From: an uncultured Saprospirales bacterium
GTDB taxonomy: Bacteria; Bacteroidota; Bacteroidia; Chitinophagales; Saprospiraceae
Length of the DNA: 64,000 nt
Direction of reading: 5' to 3'
Assembly (NCBI GenBank): GCA_937864265.1
Contig: CALMIR010000202.1
Span: 1-64,000, forward strand
The notes below the pieces were generated by a model. It was not told where the DNA came from, did no database searches, and saw only the letters and a list, made by a program, of their open reading frames with translations. Below, piece after piece: positions 43,569-52,496 of this stretch (position 1 is its first letter; each line of letters opens with the position of its first letter). The position numbers and the translations under genes were made by a program.

Positions 43569-44681
43569 ATGATCCATCACTTTTCTTGTGGGCTATTAAG
43601 CCTGTTCTTTCTGGCTATGGTTGTGCCTGCTTCTGGGCAAACAAAGGAACCGCTTCGCGTAGGTGTTATTGGATTGGTGCATACGCACGTGCATTGGATT
43701 TTAGGGCGCCCGGAACAGGGCGATATCGAAATCGTAGGCATCGTCGAAGCTAACCGGGCGCTCGCTGAACGCTACGCTCAGCAACACGGCTATTCGATGG
43801 ATTTGGTTTATTCGAGTATCGACGAGATGCTGGAACAGGCCAAGCCGGAGGCGGTTACGGCCTTCAATACCATTTACGGGCATTTGGAAGTGGTGGAAAA
43901 GTGCGCCCCCAGGGGCATCCATGTGATGGTAGAAAAACCCCTGGCGGTGAGCCTGGAGCATGCCCAGAAAATGGCGGAACTGGCCAGGCAATACAACATT
44001 CAACTATTGACCAATTACGAAACAACTTGGTATGGGAGCAATCAGGAGGCCAAGCAATTGTTGGAAAAGGAGGCCGCAGTTTTTGGGCCCATCCGTAAAA
44101 TTGTCGTTCACGACGGTCATCCTGGGCCTATCGAAATCGGCTGCAACGAAGAGTTTCTGGAATGGCTGACCGATCCGAAATGGAACGGAGCCGGCGCTCT
44201 GACCGATTTTGGATGCTACGGTGCTAATCTTACCACTTGGCTGATGAATGGGGAAAGGCCAGAGTCGGTGATGGCAGTGACACAACAAATCAAACCAGAG
44301 CTTTATCCTAATGTTGATGATGAAGCGACTATTGTATTGACCTACCCCCAGGCTCAAGCCATCATCCAGGCCAGTTGGAACTGGAATTACAACCGAAAGG
44401 ACATGGAAGTTTACTGTAAGCAAGGATACATCATTTGCCCCAATCGCGACGAGTTGAGCATTATGCGTACCGAAAAAGAAGGCAAAAAATCCGTGCAGGC
44501 AAAGCCTTTAGAAAAACCATTTGACGATCCTTTTGCTTTATTAGAAGCCGTAGTGCGCGGTAAAATTCAATTGCCCTCCTACGACCTATCCTCCTTGGAG
44601 AACAACCTGATCGTCATGGAAATTTTAGAAGCCGCCAAAGTTTCCGCAAAGGATGGTGTGCGGGTATTCTTGAAAGAATGA
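43569..44681 (+). CDS. Secreted Gfo/Idh/MocA-type oxidoreductase
   Basis: The 370-residue protein starts with a signal peptide-like segment (MIHHFSCGLLSLFFLAMVVP ending ASGQ), unusual because it carries a Rossmann dinucleotide domain: LRVGVIGLVHTHVHWI, then VVEKCAPRGIHVMVEKPLAVS with the conserved EKP segment. The C-terminal part has the beta-sheet domain of the family (GALTDFGCYGANLTTWLMNG). A periplasmic member would need a tightly bound cofactor. It lies divergent to the 443-residue gene and is followed by a terminator-like hairpin. Confidence 0.85.
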   Translation: MIHHFSCGLLSLFFLAMVVPASGQTKEPLRVGVIGLVHTHVHWILGRPEQGDIEIVGIVEANRALAERYAQQHGYSMDLVYSSIDEMLEQAKPEAVTAFNTIYGHLEVVEKCAPRGIHVMVEKPLAVSLEHAQKMAELARQYNIQLLTNYETTWYGSNQEAKQLLEKEAAVFGPIRKIVVHDGHPGPIEIGCNEEFLEWLTDPKWNGAGALTDFGCYGANLTTWLMNGERPESVMAVTQQIKPELYPNVDDEATIVLTYPQAQAIIQASWNWNYNRKDMEVYCKQGYIICPNRDELSIMRTEKEGKKSVQAKPLEKPFDDPFALLEAVVRGKIQLPSYDLSSLENNLIVMEILEAAKVSAKDGVRVFLKE

Positions 44682-44691
44682 AATAAAAATC

Positions 44692-44726
44692 AAGTTAAGC
44701 GGTAACTCCAAATTACCGCCTAACTT
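44692..44726. terminator. Terminator-like hairpin
   Basis: AAGTTAAGCGGTAA (44692-44705) pairs with TTACCGCCTAACTT (44713-44726) with one unpaired base; a T-rich sequence follows. It serves the oxidoreductase and, in reverse, the convergent gene. Confidence 0.65.
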
Positions 44727-44735
44727 CGGTCTTAT

Positions 44736-45305
44736 TTATTTCAGTCTTACGCTGATTCCTACCGTTGCCAGTGAAACCCCAAAGCCTACTTCGCCAAATA
44801 TGCCCACCTTTTCAGCCATGGCATACCGAAAACCCAAAAAACCTGTCATCAGTAGGTTGCCTGAGTTTTCTTTGAGACCCTTCTCGTCTTTCAATTTTTG
44901 AATATTGCCGACCATCATATCTATGTGGGAAACGCTATAGCCTACGGATAAGCCGCCGTAAACATCCCACGGATCTATTTGGCGCACATGGGCAGCCATT
45001 CTCGCGCCAACAACGCTAAAGCTGTTTCCCCATTTGGCGGTTTCTCCTGATTTCAGCAATACCATGTCCGTTTCTGTCACCGAATGCGCTACAAATACGC
45101 CAACGCTGAAATTTTCTTTCAGTCGGTATGACATATTCAAGGTGAGGGGAGGTACTTTCATCTTACCAGCATCTTTTACAAAAGTGGGAAATAAGCCTAT
45201 TCCGCCATTGATGTCAATGAAACCAGCATGATTCATTTTTTTCTGGGCAAAGCCCCATTGAGCGATCATTAAAAGTGTACAAATACACAACGTAAATTTT
45301 TTCAT
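44736..45305 (-). CDS. Small outer-membrane barrel protein
   Basis: I start at 45305 (MKKFTLCICTLLMIAQWGFA, signal peptide); the ATG 12 codons upstream adds a charged leader. The 189-residue protein has a compact beta-barrel pattern: GFIDINGGIGLFPTFV, LTLNMSYRLKENFSVGVFV, WDVYGGLSVGYSVSHIDMM, and a C-terminal FGEVGFGVSLATVGISVRLK. It resembles the eight-stranded outer-membrane proteins of Bacteroidota. Its ligand is unknown. Confidence 0.75.
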   Translation of the reverse strand: MKKFTLCICTLLMIAQWGFAQKKMNHAGFIDINGGIGLFPTFVKDAGKMKVPPLTLNMSYRLKENFSVGVFVAHSVTETDMVLLKSGETAKWGNSFSVVGARMAAHVRQIDPWDVYGGLSVGYSVSHIDMMVGNIQKLKDEKGLKENSGNLLMTGFLGFRYAMAEKVGIFGEVGFGVSLATVGISVRLK

Positions 45306-46119
45306 AAAAAATAGTTTTTTAGGTGCATAAAAAATATCCATATACAGCTCAGTTTTGCCAAAACTAAATTGCTAAAACGATAGTTAAGCAGGGGCATAAA
45401 ATCCCCATCCCGATAGTTGCATCAACCTCGGCCTGTAAAATGATATAAGCTACTGTTCTAAAAGGTAGTGTATAAAAGCGCGATAGCTTTTTATGTTTTC
45501 ATCCGGTCAAGAGGTTTAGTCTTCTATACTTACTAAACGACTAAAATGATACAAACGTTGGGGCAATCGCTGAAATTTAACACCATGACAATTGAATTAA
45601 TGTTCTATTAACAAATTTACGCCTGCAAGTTGCAAAAAAAATGTTTGCCTGTCAAGACCTTGAAATGTTAAAGTCAGGCTTCTGGTGTTTTTTTTCATGC
45701 TTTGACAATTGTTTTAGCTTTCGCTAAGCATCCTCCCAATGTCTAGCCGAATTTAGATTTCTGCTTGCCCCTGTACAATCAGGTACTCCAAAAATTGTCT
45801 GAACTGTTATTGATAAGATTAACGCATCTTACTCTTGCAAAATTAGGCATCTTCCCAACTGCATCAAGGACAAAAAAATGTATTTGTCACTTAAAAAAAA
45901 GAAAACTATTTTCTCAAATAATTGATAATCATTTATTTATGATATTGATAGTCAAAAAAAATATAAGCAGTGCAGCTTAGGGTTGAAACCTTTTTGTCGG
46001 CAGGCATTCATAAGAAGTCGGTCGTCGCCAAAGCAGGCTTTCTAAAAAAGCCAGGACTAATTTTATTCCAAACTACAAAATACCTAGCTTTGCCATCTAG
46101 TAAAAAAAGCTGATCGATC
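45306..46119. other. Long AT-rich intergenic region before lysS
   Basis: About 814 bases with no frame that looks real. It has T- and A-rich tracts, a short hairpin (GGCTTT then AAAGCC near 46036-46052) and an exact -7 box at 46085. I see no tRNA, riboswitch or repeat. A minus-strand promoter for the 45305 gene is probably near 45310-45350, but no consensus is clear. Confidence 0.4.
46085..46092 (+). promoter_or_regulatory. Probable -7 promoter box of lysS
   Basis: TAGCTTTG is an exact TAnnTTTG match 27 bases before the lysS start; upstream a TTTTA tract near 46061 could serve as a weak -33 box. Confidence 0.5.
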
Positions 46120-47841
46120 ATGCAATTGAGTGAACAAGAGCGCATTCGCCGGGACTGGATGCAAAAAATACGTGACCTGGGCATCGACCCATATCCCGCA
46201 GATCACTTCGAGGTCAATTTCAAATCCACGGATTTTAACACCGCTCACTTCAAAAACAACCTCAGTTTGTTGTTGGAGTCCCTCAAAGAAGTCAATGCTT
46301 CTAAAGCCCAAGATATGTTGGACGCCCTGTATGCCAATCGGTTTAAGCCAGAGGCATTACTTGAAAAATCAATAGAAGGTTTCAGCGATCCCATTCAATT
46401 TGATGAGGTATTGGGTAAAAAGCCCCTGCCGTTGGCCGCATACATCGAACATCTTCGTCACGATTCGATGGGAGATTATACTGCGGAAAAAACGGGCAAA
46501 ATCCGGATAGCAGGGCGGTTTATGGGGCAGCGTGGACCTTTCGCCAAATTGCAGGATGCTTACGGCCAAGTTCAACTCTATATACAGAAAGGGGGCATCG
46601 GGGAAGACGAAGCCAGTATTCAAAAAACGGATGAGTTGGTCAAATTGCTCGATATAGGCGACTATATCGGCGTGACAGGTACGCTTTTTGCCACCCAAAC
46701 CGGAGAAATCACCCTCCACGTGGATGAGCTAATATTTCTGAGCAAGGCGCTCAAACCGCTTCCTATCGTTAAAAGAGACAAACAAGGGAATGTTTATGAT
46801 GCCTTCACCGATCCCGAACAACGCTATCGGCAACGCTATGTTGACCTTACGGTAAACCCTCAATTCAAAGAAATATTCATCAAACGGAGCAATATCATCC
46901 GTTCCATGCGCCGTTTTTTTGACGAACAGGGGTGGTTGGAAGTGGAAACCCCCATTTTACAGCCCATACACGGTGGTGCAGCCGCCCGGCCCTTTAAAAC
47001 CCACCACAATACTTTGGATATGCCATTGTACATGCGCATTGCCAATGAATTGTACCTAAAGCGGCTCATTGTAGGTGGCTTTGATGGGGTGTATGAAATC
47101 GGCAAAATGTTCCGCAACGAAGGCATGGATCGTACCCACAATCCAGAATTCACTTCGATGGAAATTTACGTGGCTTATAAAGATTACATCTGGATGATGC
47201 AAATGGTGGAGCAACTGTTGGAATCCATCGCCCGAGAAGTCAATGGCAGCCCCGAAGTGACTTATCAAGGCAACACCATCAACTTTGAAGGCCCCTACGA
47301 GCGGTTGAGCATGTATGAATCCATCAAAAAATATACGGACATAGATATATCAGAAATGGATGAGCAGGAAATCAGGGCCTTGTGCAAAACCTGGCACCTA
47401 GAAGTGGATGAGTCTATGGGCAGAGGCAAGTTGATTGACGAAATTTTTGGCGAAAAAGTAGAACATCATTTGATCCAACCTACATACATTACGGATTACC
47501 CCCTCGAGATGACCCCTTTGGCCAAAAAACACCGCTCAAAACCTGGATTGGTAGAACGCTTTGAACTTTTTGTGAATGGCAAAGAAATTGCCAATGCCTA
47601 TTCTGAGCTAAACGACCCCATTGACCAGCGAGAGCGCTTTGAAGATCAATTGAAATTGGCTGAAAGAGGCGATGAGGAAGCCATGGCTCTGGATGAAGAT
47701 TTCCTGCGCGCCCTGGAATACGGTATGCCACCGACTTCTGGCTTGGGCATTGGTATTGATCGGCTGACCATGCTGCTCACCGATCAGCACTCTATCCAGG
47801 AAGTACTCTTTTTTCCGCAAATGCGCCCTGAAGGACACTGA
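46120..47841 (+). CDS. lysS: Lysine--tRNA ligase, class II
   Basis: The 573-residue enzyme charges tRNA-Lys. The N-terminal OB-fold anticodon-binding domain includes IAGRFMGQRGPFAKLQDAYG. The class II core has motif 1 (FFDEQGWLEVETPILQPI), motif 2 (YEIGKMFRNEGMDRTHNPEF) and motif 3 (GLGIGIDRLTMLL). Compared with E. coli LysRS from memory, there is an insertion of about 60 residues between the N-terminal helix and the OB fold (about residues 40-105, rich in helical LLLESLKEVNASKAQDMLD). All catalytic motifs are intact. The following lipoprotein gene is 30 bases away on the same strand. Confidence 0.95.
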   Translation: MQLSEQERIRRDWMQKIRDLGIDPYPADHFEVNFKSTDFNTAHFKNNLSLLLESLKEVNASKAQDMLDALYANRFKPEALLEKSIEGFSDPIQFDEVLGKKPLPLAAYIEHLRHDSMGDYTAEKTGKIRIAGRFMGQRGPFAKLQDAYGQVQLYIQKGGIGEDEASIQKTDELVKLLDIGDYIGVTGTLFATQTGEITLHVDELIFLSKALKPLPIVKRDKQGNVYDAFTDPEQRYRQRYVDLTVNPQFKEIFIKRSNIIRSMRRFFDEQGWLEVETPILQPIHGGAAARPFKTHHNTLDMPLYMRIANELYLKRLIVGGFDGVYEIGKMFRNEGMDRTHNPEFTSMEIYVAYKDYIWMMQMVEQLLESIAREVNGSPEVTYQGNTINFEGPYERLSMYESIKKYTDIDISEMDEQEIRALCKTWHLEVDESMGRGKLIDEIFGEKVEHHLIQPTYITDYPLEMTPLAKKHRSKPGLVERFELFVNGKEIANAYSELNDPIDQRERFEDQLKLAERGDEEAMALDEDFLRALEYGMPPTSGLGIGIDRLTMLLTDQHSIQEVLFFPQMRPEGH

Positions 47842-47871
47842 TTATCTAAAACTTTTATAAATTCATCTATC

Positions 47872-48552
47872 ATGACAACCCAAAAATTAGGGCTATACGG
47901 CCTGTTCTGCTTGAGTCTATTTCTATTTGCTTGCTCCAGCGATAAGAAGAGCAACAATGAAGCGGAAGAAAAAGACGCCAATACCATTACACTGACTACT
48001 GAGAATGAAGACGGAACGACTACCACTGAAGAAATCGACCCTCAAAATGTAGAAGAGGCTATGAATCAGGTGAAAGATGCTTTGAGTGGTTTGAATAAAG
48101 ACGGAAAAGCGGTGGAAGTGGTGAATTTCCGCGACCTCAAGGAAGCCCTGCCAAAAAAAATAGCTGGGATGGACAGAACATCGCACAGCGGTGAAAAAAC
48201 AGGGATGTTTGGCATCAACGTTTCCCAGGCACAAGCTGAATACGAAGGAGGAGACAAAAGCATAGATGTCAGCCTGATTGACTTTGCCGGTGTATCTATG
48301 TTTACCATGCAAATGGCAGCTTGGTCCACCATCGACATCGACAAGGAAAGCGATAATGGCTACGAACGCACTACCACCATCGAAGGCCATAAAGCATTTG
48401 AAAAATATGACAGCAAAGCCAAATCCGGTGAAGTCAACATCCTTGTTGCCGATCGCTTTATCTTGAACATCAAAGGTCGGAATGTGTCTGCCTCTGAAAT
48501 GAAAGATGCGGTGAAAGATATGGATCTGAAGGCTATTGCCAAACTGAAATAA
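47872..48552 (+). CDS. Lipoprotein of unknown function
   Basis: The 226-residue protein has a lipoprotein signal (GLYGLFCLSLFLFAC). An acidic, Thr-rich linker follows (residues 22-60), then an alpha/beta domain beginning VVNFRDLKEALPKKIAGMDR and including MFGINVSQAQAEYEGGDKSI, YERTTTIEGHKAFEKY and VADRFILNIKGRNV. The last strand-helix segment suggests a small periplasmic or surface domain. I do not recognise the family. It probably shares a transcript with lysS and ends at a strong terminator. Confidence 0.75.
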   Translation: MTTQKLGLYGLFCLSLFLFACSSDKKSNNEAEEKDANTITLTTENEDGTTTTEEIDPQNVEEAMNQVKDALSGLNKDGKAVEVVNFRDLKEALPKKIAGMDRTSHSGEKTGMFGINVSQAQAEYEGGDKSIDVSLIDFAGVSMFTMQMAAWSTIDIDKESDNGYERTTTIEGHKAFEKYDSKAKSGEVNILVADRFILNIKGRNVSASEMKDAVKDMDLKAIAKLK

Positions 48553-48566
48553 TAGGCCTTCCAGTG

Positions 48567-48614
48567 CTTGCCTTCAAACTCGCCCGAGGACGAGTTTGAA
48601 GGCAAGCCTTTTAT
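48567..48614 (+). terminator. Strong intrinsic terminator
   Basis: CTTGCCTTCAAACTCG (48567-48582) pairs perfectly with CGAGTTTGAAGGCAAG (48591-48606) around an eight-base loop, followed by CCTTTTATTTT. Confidence 0.88.
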
Positions 48615-48635
48615 TTTGCGGTCAAAAAATTCCAC

Positions 48636-49670
48636 ATGCGTCTTTCCCCGCTGTTCTGCGTCATTTTTCCTGCCATTATATTGATCTCAGCTTGTACTTC
48701 TTCTTCCGCTCCAGCCGCAATGGATAAAGACACTCCAGCCCACAGCGGAATGGTGCTAGTACCCGCCGGCACGCTAAGTATGGGTGGCGACAACGCCCAG
48801 GCCGATGCCAACGAGTTTCCCAAGCACCCGGTAGCAATCCAAGCTTTCTGGATGGACGCCACCGAAGTAACCAACCAGCAGTTCAAAGCTTTTGTGGATG
48901 CGACCAATTATCAAACGATTGCAGAGCGGCCCATTGTTTGGTCAGAAATTCAAAGTGCTTTGCCTCCAGGTACACCTAAACCACCTGACAGCCTTTTGCA
49001 GCCCGGGGCGCTGGTCTTTCGCCCCACAGCAACAGCAGTTCCTTTAGACCATCCAGGTCTTTGGTGGCATTGGACCATCGGTGCCAATTGGAAGCACCCC
49101 GAAGGCCCCGACAGCAGTATTGAAGACAAAATGGATCATCCAGTGGTGCAAATTGCTTGGGAAGATGCCTTGGCTTACGCCAAATGGGCCAACAAACGCC
49201 TCCCCACCGAAGCAGAATGGGAATGGGCGGCACGGGGCGGTTTGGAAAACAATATTTACCCTTGGGGAAATGAGGCTGTCAGCAGCGACAAACCTCAGGC
49301 CAATTTCTGGCAAGGGCTGTTTCCTTATGAAAACACGCTGCAAGATGGCTATTTCACGACAGCGCCTGTGGCTCAGTTTCCGCCCAATGCGTATGGCTTG
49401 TACGACATGGCGGGCAACGTTTGGGAATGGTGTGGCGACTGGTTCGATTTCAACTACTATAGCCAATCCGACGCTTCTTCTAGCAATACGCTAGGCCCAC
49501 AAAAAGGCTACAACCCCTATATGCCCCACCAGCAGGAAAAAGTAATGCGCGGCGGCTCTTTCTTGTGCAATGACGACTATTGCTCCGGGTATCGCAATGC
49601 CCGCCGCATGGGCTCCAGCCCCGATACCGGGCTTAATCACGCTGGATTTCGCTGCGTTCGAGATAGGTGA
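48636..49670 (+). CDS. Formylglycine-generating-enzyme-like lipoprotein
   Basis: The 344-residue protein has a lipoprotein signal (FPAIILISAC) and a sulfatase-modifying-factor fold: MVLVPAGTLSMGG, FWMDATEVTNQQFKAFVDAT, ANKRLPTEAEWEWAARGG, DMAGNVWEWCGDWF and NHAGFRCVRDR. The segment RGGSFLCNDDYCSGYRNARR has Cys311 and Cys316 in the arrangement of the two copper-binding cysteines of true formylglycine-generating enzymes. So it could oxidise a sulfatase cysteine in the periplasm, or act in a related secreted system such as a gliding or type IX lipoprotein. No sulfatase gene is in the window. Confidence 0.85.
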   Translation: MRLSPLFCVIFPAIILISACTSSSAPAAMDKDTPAHSGMVLVPAGTLSMGGDNAQADANEFPKHPVAIQAFWMDATEVTNQQFKAFVDATNYQTIAERPIVWSEIQSALPPGTPKPPDSLLQPGALVFRPTATAVPLDHPGLWWHWTIGANWKHPEGPDSSIEDKMDHPVVQIAWEDALAYAKWANKRLPTEAEWEWAARGGLENNIYPWGNEAVSSDKPQANFWQGLFPYENTLQDGYFTTAPVAQFPPNAYGLYDMAGNVWEWCGDWFDFNYYSQSDASSSNTLGPQKGYNPYMPHQQEKVMRGGSFLCNDDYCSGYRNARRMGSSPDTGLNHAGFRCVRDR

Positions 49671-50339
49671 TAAGAGCAGCTAGTCAGGAGTATGACACAA
49701 GCGGTAAAATGCCCCTGTTATGCCGCATTTCTTTTTCAAAGAAGAGAATAATTCAACTGGCACAAGCTTCATGAATTTTAACGCCTTCCCCAAACAGTCG
49801 AGAATGGTTCAAAAAAGAGAACCAAAAGTCATCAGGACAAGAAGTTGAGCCAGTTTTTTTAAGCATATTTTCCCCCTTTGCGATTTACATAAAAGCAACC
49901 TTTTTTATTCCAGCCTGTCTGATATGGCTTATTATCTATGCCTGGAAGCAGATTTCCACAAATAAATGCCATTTATCCACATACTCCTAACACTTTGAGG
50001 TGCCGACTTGTGAAAAAAACATTCCACTAATGTGATAAAAAAATTTGCCTACTACGTTGAAATTCACGATATTTGTTCTTCAGTAGAAAAGGTAAAGCCA
50101 GCTTTTCAAAAAAATTCCATTTTAACACATCTGTTTGACAACAATCTTGCACCCACGATGTTGCTCCAAGCTAAAGTGAACCAACATTAAAGTGTACATA
50201 ACTTGTTGTCCCCTATAATCCCAGTATCATCGTAACACTACAAATAGAGAAGGTGTACCCCCCCTATACCGAATGAGATTGAGCTATTACTCAGTGTAAT
50301 CTTTTCTTTTTATAAGCAATACATCAAAAAGGCAGCAGC
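49671..50339. other. Long intergenic region with a perfect DnaA-box-like motif
   Basis: The 669-base AT-rich gap between two same-strand genes contains TTATCCACA at 49974-49982, an exact DnaA box. Nearby looser matches are TGTGAAAAA at 50010-50018 (its complement has one mismatch) and TGTACATAA at 50194-50202 (complement one mismatch). No dnaA or dnaN is in the window. Other content is featureless: A/T tracts and a C run near 50259. Nothing resembling a small gene was seen. Confidence 0.35.
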
Positions 50340-51350
50340 ATGGTGTACAAGAGCATTTTTTCGGGTCATCTTGAGTTCGGCAATCAAAAAAGCATTGACC
50401 GCATTCAAGCACTTTATGCCCATCGGGCAGAAAACTACTATAGAAATCAAATCTTGTTGAAGCCAGAAGAGATTTTCAACATGGAGGCGACTACCCTGGA
50501 AATCCCCCGCCACATTGGACAGGGTACAGAAAAGGATTGGAAAAATACCGTTAATATGCTCCAGTATATTGTGCAGTATGCTATTGCGGGCGACATTAGT
50601 TGCTGGCGTGTGGACGAAGGCCGGGTTGTAGAACACATTCACATAGAACCACAGGGCGATAAAACAGCCATTCAAGAGTTCATCAAGGGGCGTGAAATGG
50701 TGGAAGAAACAGGGATGGAACAAGAAGCCAAAGAAGCTTTGAGCCGAGCCATTGAAAAATTCGAGCGTCATGCCAAAGCCTACGAACGCCGTGGTTTTGT
50801 CAATTACCAACTCCATAACTTCAAGGATGCCCTATACGACTATTCTAAAAGTATAGATATCAACCCCGCTGCTGCCGAACCCTACCTCGGACGTGGTTTT
50901 GTTAAAATGGCGATGGGTGATTTGGCTGGAGCCATAGCTGATTTTGAAAAAACAGCCCAACAATCTATTCCGCTGCAATCCATTTATTGGAAAGCCCGGC
51001 GCGTCAAAGGAGAATGCCACCTGAAGTTACAACAATACGATAAAGCTGCCTTCGAGTTGAAATTTTTCACACAGCGTCCTTTTACGCCAGATAATTCCAA
51101 TTTCAAGTGGCGTAAAATGGCCTTTTTTAATTACGGAAAAGCCCAGCTCGAACTAGGACAGTTCAAAGATTCCGTTCAGTCTTTTGCGAAAGCCATCAGC
51201 ACGGATGGAATCGCCTTGGTTGACCCCGCTGAATTTCTGCTCTATCGGGGCATTGCCCTAAAAAAGGCAGGCCAAAATGGCTACATGGAAGACTGGCAGG
51301 CTGCTGCCCAACAAGGTTCCGAACGCGCCGCAGAATTGTTGAACCAATAA
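50340..51350 (+). CDS. Tetratricopeptide-repeat protein
   Basis: The 336-residue soluble protein has an N-terminal domain of about 125 residues that I do not recognise (MVYKSIFSGHLEFGNQKSID, ending HIEPQGDKTAIQEFIKGREM). Five or so TPR motifs follow: ALSRAIEKFERHAKAYERRG, YDYSKSIDINPAAAEPYLGR, ADFEKTAQQSIPLQSIYWKA, KAAFELKFFTQRPFTPDN and SVQSFAKAISTDG. TPR scaffolds hold proteins together. No partner is evident from neighbours; fbp converges on it nine bases away. Confidence 0.85.
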   Translation: MVYKSIFSGHLEFGNQKSIDRIQALYAHRAENYYRNQILLKPEEIFNMEATTLEIPRHIGQGTEKDWKNTVNMLQYIVQYAIAGDISCWRVDEGRVVEHIHIEPQGDKTAIQEFIKGREMVEETGMEQEAKEALSRAIEKFERHAKAYERRGFVNYQLHNFKDALYDYSKSIDINPAAAEPYLGRGFVKMAMGDLAGAIADFEKTAQQSIPLQSIYWKARRVKGECHLKLQQYDKAAFELKFFTQRPFTPDNSNFKWRKMAFFNYGKAQLELGQFKDSVQSFAKAISTDGIALVDPAEFLLYRGIALKKAGQNGYMEDWQAAAQQGSERAAELLNQ

Positions 51351-51359
51351 GTACAACCG

Positions 51360-52376
51360 TCAGCCCTTTCCAAAAACGGGCAAACTGCTGTAACGCTCCA
51401 CGAAGGCTTTCATTTCATCGACCATGCCAGGCGAGCCGATGGCAATGGTTGCTCTTTGGTGCAAGTGATTGACAGGTAGCTCCAGTATCCGTTCTAACTG
51501 ACAGGTAATGGCCTTGCCGCCTGCCTGCTCCACGATGTAAGCCAGAGGATTGCACTCATACACTAGGCGCAGCTTTCCTAATGGGTATTTGCGTGTATTG
51601 GGGTACAGGAAAATTCCCCCTTGGAAAAGTATCCGGTGAATATCCGACACCATCGAGCCGATGTAGCGAAGCATCAGGTTCATGTCGGAGCAATGGTCGA
51701 TATATCGGCGCATTTCCACATCAAATTTCAGGTAATAGCCCTGATTGACCGAATAGTAATTGCCCCGATCGGGAATGGAAATATCGCGGTGAGAGAGGCA
51801 AAATTCACCGATAGTAGGATCTAACGTAAAGCCATTGACGCCTCTGCCGGTGGTATAAACGAGTAGGGTGGAAGTACCGTAGAGGACATAGCCCGCCGCT
51901 ACCATTTCCACTCCGCGCTGCAAAAAATCTTCCAGCACACAAGTCCCTTCCGTGTCGCTGATGCGGCGATAAATCCCAAAAATAGTCCCCACAGATACAT
52001 TCACATCTATATTGGAGGAGCCATCCAATGGATCAAAAACCACTACGTATTTTGAAGTTTTGGAAGCGACTTGGGGGATAGGTATAAAATCTTCGTTTTC
52101 CTCCGAGGCCACCCCACAACACTCGCCACTGTTTTTTAGGCATTCAATAAGTTTTTCATTGGCATACATATCCAGTTTTTGGACGGTATCGCCTGAAACA
52201 TTAGCGCTATCCGCAACCCCTAAAATATTGACCAACCCAGCTTTGTTGACCTCGCGGTTGACGATCTTGGCCGCAACGCCAATATCCCTGAGCAAACTCG
52301 TCAATTCCCCCGATGCATAGGGAAAATCTTTTTGCCTTTTGATGATGAATTCATCAAGCGTGACTATTCGGTTCAT
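51360..52376 (-). CDS. fbp: Fructose-1,6-bisphosphatase class I
   Basis: The 338-residue enzyme removes the 1-phosphate of fructose 1,6-bisphosphate in gluconeogenesis. The metal- and phosphate-binding motif FDPLDGSSNIDV is at residues 114-125. SEENEDFIP supplies further metal ligands, and KLRLVYECNPLAYIVEQAGG the substrate-binding Tyr and Glu/Asp region. Family length is 330-340. The gene is monocistronic, convergent with the TPR gene and divergent from the ABC transporter. Confidence 0.95.
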   Translation of the reverse strand: MNRIVTLDEFIIKRQKDFPYASGELTSLLRDIGVAAKIVNREVNKAGLVNILGVADSANVSGDTVQKLDMYANEKLIECLKNSGECCGVASEENEDFIPIPQVASKTSKYVVVFDPLDGSSNIDVNVSVGTIFGIYRRISDTEGTCVLEDFLQRGVEMVAAGYVLYGTSTLLVYTTGRGVNGFTLDPTIGEFCLSHRDISIPDRGNYYSVNQGYYLKFDVEMRRYIDHCSDMNLMLRYIGSMVSDIHRILFQGGIFLYPNTRKYPLGKLRLVYECNPLAYIVEQAGGKAITCQLERILELPVNHLHQRATIAIGSPGMVDEMKAFVERYSSLPVFGKG

Positions 52377-52496
52377 GTTGGTTAGAATTTTGAGCCGAAA
52401 GATAAGTTTTCTAGGCAGAAAATTGGAAGGAACAACTTATTTTCGCCTGGCGGGTTAATATGAATTAGTAATTACGTCGTACTGAAAACCAGATAA

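Noticed and set aside
45306..46119. Small genes in the long gap before lysS
   Set aside because: The only plus-strand frame (45765-45980) lacks a recognisable fold, has no supported start and is A/T-tract driven.
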